Shown piece by piece: positions 61,240-64,000 of a stretch of 64,000 nt of DNA; the stretch's first letter is position 1, and every line of letters starts with the position of its first letter. The notes below the pieces were generated by a model. It saw nothing but the letters and a program-made list of their open reading frames with translations, did no database searches and had not been told where the DNA came from. Source of the DNA: Rhodococcus sp. Z13 (GTDB taxonomy: Bacteria > Actinomycetota > Actinomycetes > Mycobacteriales > Mycobacteriaceae); the NCBI RefSeq assembly GCF_025837095.1, contig NZ_CP107551.1, forward strand, positions 1,718,352 to 1,782,351. Reading direction: 5' to 3'. A program made the translations under genes and the position numbers.

Positions 61240-63231
61240 ATGACCGCCTTCCACGAGCTCGACGACTACCTGGCGCTGCCGCGCGTGACGACCCTGGCGA
61301 TGTCGCCCGACGGCACCCGGCTGGTGATCGCCCAGTCGACGCTCGACGACAAGGCCACCTCCTACACCGGCGCCCTGTGGGAGATCGACCCCGACGGGCA
61401 GGAACCGGCCCGGCGGCTCACCCACGGCGTGAAAGGGGAGTCCAACCCCGCCTTCACCGCCACCGGCGACCTGCTGTTCACCGCAGCACGCGGCAAGGAC
61501 GACCAGCCCGTCTCGCTGTGGCGCCTGCCCGCCCGGGGCGGTGAGGCCGAGCAGGTCGCGACCCGCAAGGGCGGCATCGCCTCGGTCCACACCGCCGCCC
61601 GCGCCGACCGGATCGTCGTCACCGCCGCCGTCCTCGGCCACAGCGAGAGCGACGACGAACGCGTCCGCGACGCCCGGAAGAGCGCCGAGGTCACCGCCGT
61701 CCTGCACTCCGGCTATCCGGTGCGCTACTGGGACCACGACCTCGGCCCCGACCAGCCGCACCTGCTGATCCCCGGCAAGGACGGCGGCCTCACCGACCTC
61801 ACACCCGGCATCCGCGGCGCGCTGCGCAACCCGCGGCTCGACGTCGCCGCCGACGGTTCGTTCGCCGCGTCCACCTGGGTGGTCGCCGGGCCGCGCGCCT
61901 CCCGCCGCGTCACCCTCGTGCGGATCGATCTCGGCACCGGCCTGCGCACCCCGCTCGTCGACGACCCCGACGGCGACGCCACCCACCCGGCGATCTCCCC
62001 GGACGGCACGAAGCTCGCCTACCTGCACGAATCGCTCAGCGACGCCGAGAACCCGCCCCGGGTCACCCTGCGCGTGCTCGACCTGGCGACCGGCACGACG
62101 AGCCGCGAAGCGCCCGAATGGGACCGGCGCCCCACCTCCGTCGCGTGGCTGCCCGACGGCACCGGGCTGGTCCTCACCGCCGACGACCGCGGCCGCGCCC
62201 CGGTCTTCGTGCACCGGCTCGGCCGATCACAACCCGAGCGCCTCACCGCCGACGACGCGGCCTACACCGACGTGCACGTCGCCCCCGACGGCACCCGCGT
62301 CTACGCCCTGCGCGCCTCCTGCACGGTGCCGCCGCACCCCGTCCGGATCACCCTCACCGGCCCCGACGCCGGTGCGGTCACCGCACTGCCGGCGCCCGCG
62401 CCGTTGCCGGAGCTGCCGGGCCGGCTCACCGAGGTCGTCACCGAGGCCACCGACGGCACCCCGCTACGCGCCTGGCTCGCCCTGCCGCACGAGGCCTCCG
62501 ACACCGCCCCCGCGCCGCTGCTGCTGTGGGTGCACGGCGGGCCGCTGAGCAGCTGGAACACCTGGTCGTGGCGGTGGAACCCGTGGCTGCTCGCCGCATG
62601 CGGCTACGCCGTGCTGCTGCCCGACCCGGCGCTGTCCACCGGCTACGGCGACGAGTTCGTCCGCCGCGGCTGGGGACGCTGGGGCAAGGAGCCCTACACC
62701 GACCTCATGACCCTCACCGACGCCACCGTCGCCCGCCCCGACATCGACGCCGACCGCACCGCCGTGATGGGCGGCTCGTTCGGCGGCTACATGGCCAACT
62801 GGATCGCCGGGCACACCGACCGCTTCCGGGCGATCGTCACCCACGCCGGGCTGTGGGCGCTGGACCAGTTCACCCCGACCACCGACGTCGCCTGGTACTG
62901 GCAGCGGGAGGTGACCCCGGAGATGGCCGTCGAGAACTCCCCGCACCTGTTCGTCGCCGACATCGTCACCCCGATGCTCGTCATCCACGGCGACAAGGAC
63001 CACCGCGTGCCCATCGGGGAGGCCCTGCGCCTGTGGTACGAGCTGCTCGACGAGTCCGGCCTGCCCGCCGAGGAGGACGGCACCACCGTGCACCGGTTCC
63101 TGTACTTCCCGTCGGAGAACCACTGGGTGCTGCGGCCCCAGCACACGAAGATCTGGTACCGGACCGTCGAGGCGTTCCTGTCCGAGCACGTCCTCGGCCG
63201 CCCGCTGGAGTTGCCGGCCGAACTCGGCTGA
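61240..63231 (+). CDS. S9-family prolyl oligopeptidase-like peptidase
   Basis: The 663-residue serine peptidase has a beta-propeller domain (about residues 15-400) and a C-terminal alpha/beta hydrolase. The catalytic Ser lies in [12 protein letters not shown] (about residue 512), the Asp in [10 protein letters not shown] and the His in PSENHWV. It cleaves small peptides such as dipeptides or acylated peptides in the cytoplasm; no signal peptide is visible. ATG 61240 is taken from where homology begins; the frame runs open through the thiD region upstream, which is antisense and not coding. Confidence 0.9.
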   Translation: MTAFHELDDYLALPRVTTLAMSPDGTRLVIAQSTLDDKATSYTGALWEIDPDGQEPARRLTHGVKGESNPAFTATGDLLFTAARGKDDQPVSLWRLPARGGEAEQVATRKGGIASVHTAARADRIVVTAAVLGHSESDDERVRDARKSAEVTAVLHSGYPVRYWDHDLGPDQPHLLIPGKDGGLTDLTPGIRGALRNPRLDVAADGSFAASTWVVAGPRASRRVTLVRIDLGTGLRTPLVDDPDGDATHPAISPDGTKLAYLHESLSDAENPPRVTLRVLDLATGTTSREAPEWDRRPTSVAWLPDGTGLVLTADDRGRAPVFVHRLGRSQPERLTADDAAYTDVHVAPDGTRVYALRASCTVPPHPVRITLTGPDAGAVTALPAPAPLPELPGRLTEVVTEATDGTPLRAWLALPHEASDTAPAPLLLWVHGGPLSSWNTWSWRWNPWLLAACGYAVLLPDPALSTGYGDEFVRRGWGRWGKEPYTDLMTLTDATVARPDIDADRTAVMGGSFGGYMANWIAGHTDRFRAIVTHAGLWALDQFTPTTDVAWYWQREVTPEMAVENSPHLFVADIVTPMLVIHGDKDHRVPIGEALRLWYELLDESGLPAEEDGTTVHRFLYFPSENHWVLRPQHTKIWYRTVEAFLSEHVLGRPLELPAELG

Positions 63232-63298
63232 CGCGGGGGAGACCGACGGCACACGGGCCGTGTCCAGGCGGTTTGTGCTCGACGCTTACGATTGCCTG

Positions 63299-64000
63299 GT
63301 GACCAGTGCGCCAGAGAACTCGCAGAACCCCGCCGACGCCCTCCCCAAGAGCTGGGATCCCAGCGCTGTCGAAGCGGAGCTCTACCAGCAGTGGGTGGAC
63401 GCCGGCTACTTCGAGGCCGACCCGACCAGCGACAAGCCCGGGTACTCGATCGTGCTGCCCCCGCCCAACGTCACCGGCAGCCTGCACATGGGTCACGCCC
63501 TCGACCACACCCTCATGGACGCGCTCACCCGCCGCAAGCGCATGCAGGGCTACGAGGTGCTGTGGCTGCCCGGCATGGACCACGCCGGCATCGCCACCCA
63601 GACCGTCGTCGAGAAGCAGCTCGCCGCCGGCGGCAAGAAGAAGGAGGACCTCGGCCGCGAGGCCTTCATCGAGAAGGTCTGGCAGTGGAAGGCCGAGTCC
63701 GGCGGCATGATCCAGGGCCAGATGCGCCGCATCGGTGACGGCGTCGACTGGTCCCGCGACCGCTTCACCATGGACGAGGGCCTGTCCCGCGCCGTCCAGA
63801 CGATCTTCAAGCGCCTCTACGACGAGGGCCTGATCTACCGCGCCGAGCGCCTGGTCAACTGGTCGCCGGTGCTGCAGACCGCCATCTCCGACATCGAGGT
63901 CAAGTTCGAGGAGGTCGAGGGCGAACTCGTCTCCCTGCGCTACGGCTCCCTGAACGACGACGAACCGCACGTGGTCGTCGCCACCACCCGTGTCGAGACG
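63299..64000 (+). CDS. valS: Valyl-tRNA synthetase (3' part missing)
   Basis: The first 234 residues of valine-tRNA ligase are present; the family is usually about 870-900 residues, so the gene runs out of the window. The start [19 protein letters not shown], the ATP-binding [14 protein letters not shown] with HIGH-type HMGH (about residue 62), and MDHAGIATQ (about residue 99) are clear. The start is GTG 63299. It follows the clp cluster at a distance as Rv2448c follows Rv2457c, which supports the synteny of the backbone. Confidence 0.95.
   Translation, partial: MTSAPENSQNPADALPKSWDPSAVEAELYQQWVDAGYFEADPTSDKPGYSIVLPPPNVTGSLHMGHALDHTLMDALTRRKRMQGYEVLWLPGMDHAGIATQTVVEKQLAAGGKKKEDLGREAFIEKVWQWKAESGGMIQGQMRRIGDGVDWSRDRFTMDEGLSRAVQTIFKRLYDEGLIYRAERLVNWSPVLQTAISDIEVKFEEVEGELVSLRYGSLNDDEPHVVVATTRVET

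Noticed and set aside
63249-63275. Palindrome ACACGG-G-CCGTGT region before valS as a terminator
   Set aside because: The 6-bp arms with a single-base centre cannot form a stable RNA loop; no clear terminator was found there.

Overview
The window is about 64 kb of very GC-rich, densely coding DNA from a mycolic-acid actinomycete, most likely Rhodococcus or a close relative. The genus is an inference from gene content, synteny and codon use. The backbone runs in the order of the Mycobacterium tuberculosis Rv2476c to Rv2448c block: NAD-glutamate dehydrogenase (cut by the left edge), a thioesterase and a conserved partner, alpha-glucosidase, truncated haemoglobin O, an HNH protein, CtaJ and a DUF5130 protein, aminopeptidase N, a mycothiol-linked DsbA-like reductase, ribose-5-phosphate isomerase B, an Fpg/Nei glycosylase, trigger factor, clpP1-clpP2-clpX, and valS (cut by the right edge). 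No insertion sequences, integrases or CRISPR arrays are visible.

Three accessory blocks interrupt this backbone. Block A (about 12.1-19.1 kb, plus strand) looks like an organosulfur/amide scavenging unit. It holds two SfnB-like flavin monooxygenases, an FmdB-type zinc ribbon with a formamidase, a styrene-monooxygenase-like FAD protein and an SfnG-like dimethyl sulfone monooxygenase. Both SfnB-like genes have a strong hairpin that buries their ribosome-binding site.

Block B (about 30.6-44.2 kb) concerns nitrogen and C1 compounds. It has FdhD with an FdhF-like molybdoenzyme, an ammonium channel, a cupin-type regulator, and a minus-strand operon. In order of transcription the operon encodes a glutamine-synthetase-like protein (GlnT/GmaS type), three glutamate-synthase-like subunits (the MgsABC arrangement of N-methylglutamate synthase), a WhiB regulator, an M20 amidohydrolase, a HutD protein and a sarcosine-oxidase-like FAD protein. 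GlnR-like boxes precede amt and the operon.

Block C (about 44.2-58.4 kb) has two divergent parts around a TetR gene. To the left is a CoA-dependent catabolic operon: acyl-CoA dehydrogenase, MHS transporter, MaoC and crotonase hydratases, amidase, SDR, and a CoA ligase fused in frame to an alpha/beta hydrolase. To the right is an operon resembling dimethylamine monooxygenase, with a cupin, a flavin/2Fe-2S reductase, two DUF3445 (haem-dependent N-demethylase family) subunits and two small zinc-ribbon subunits. TTAAC operator-like sites occur in front of both parts.

Together these blocks suggest a cell that strips methyl and amino groups from small N- and S-compounds. DUF3445 oxygenases would release methylamine and formaldehyde from secondary amines, and the GlnT/Mgs-like enzymes could capture the methylamine as gamma-glutamylmethylamide and N-methylglutamate. 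SfnG releases formaldehyde from dimethyl sulfone. The zinc alcohol/formaldehyde dehydrogenase-like gene (about 24 kb), the FdhF-like enzyme and the formamidase could handle the C1 by-products. This linkage is inferred from gene content; no enzyme activity has been shown here.
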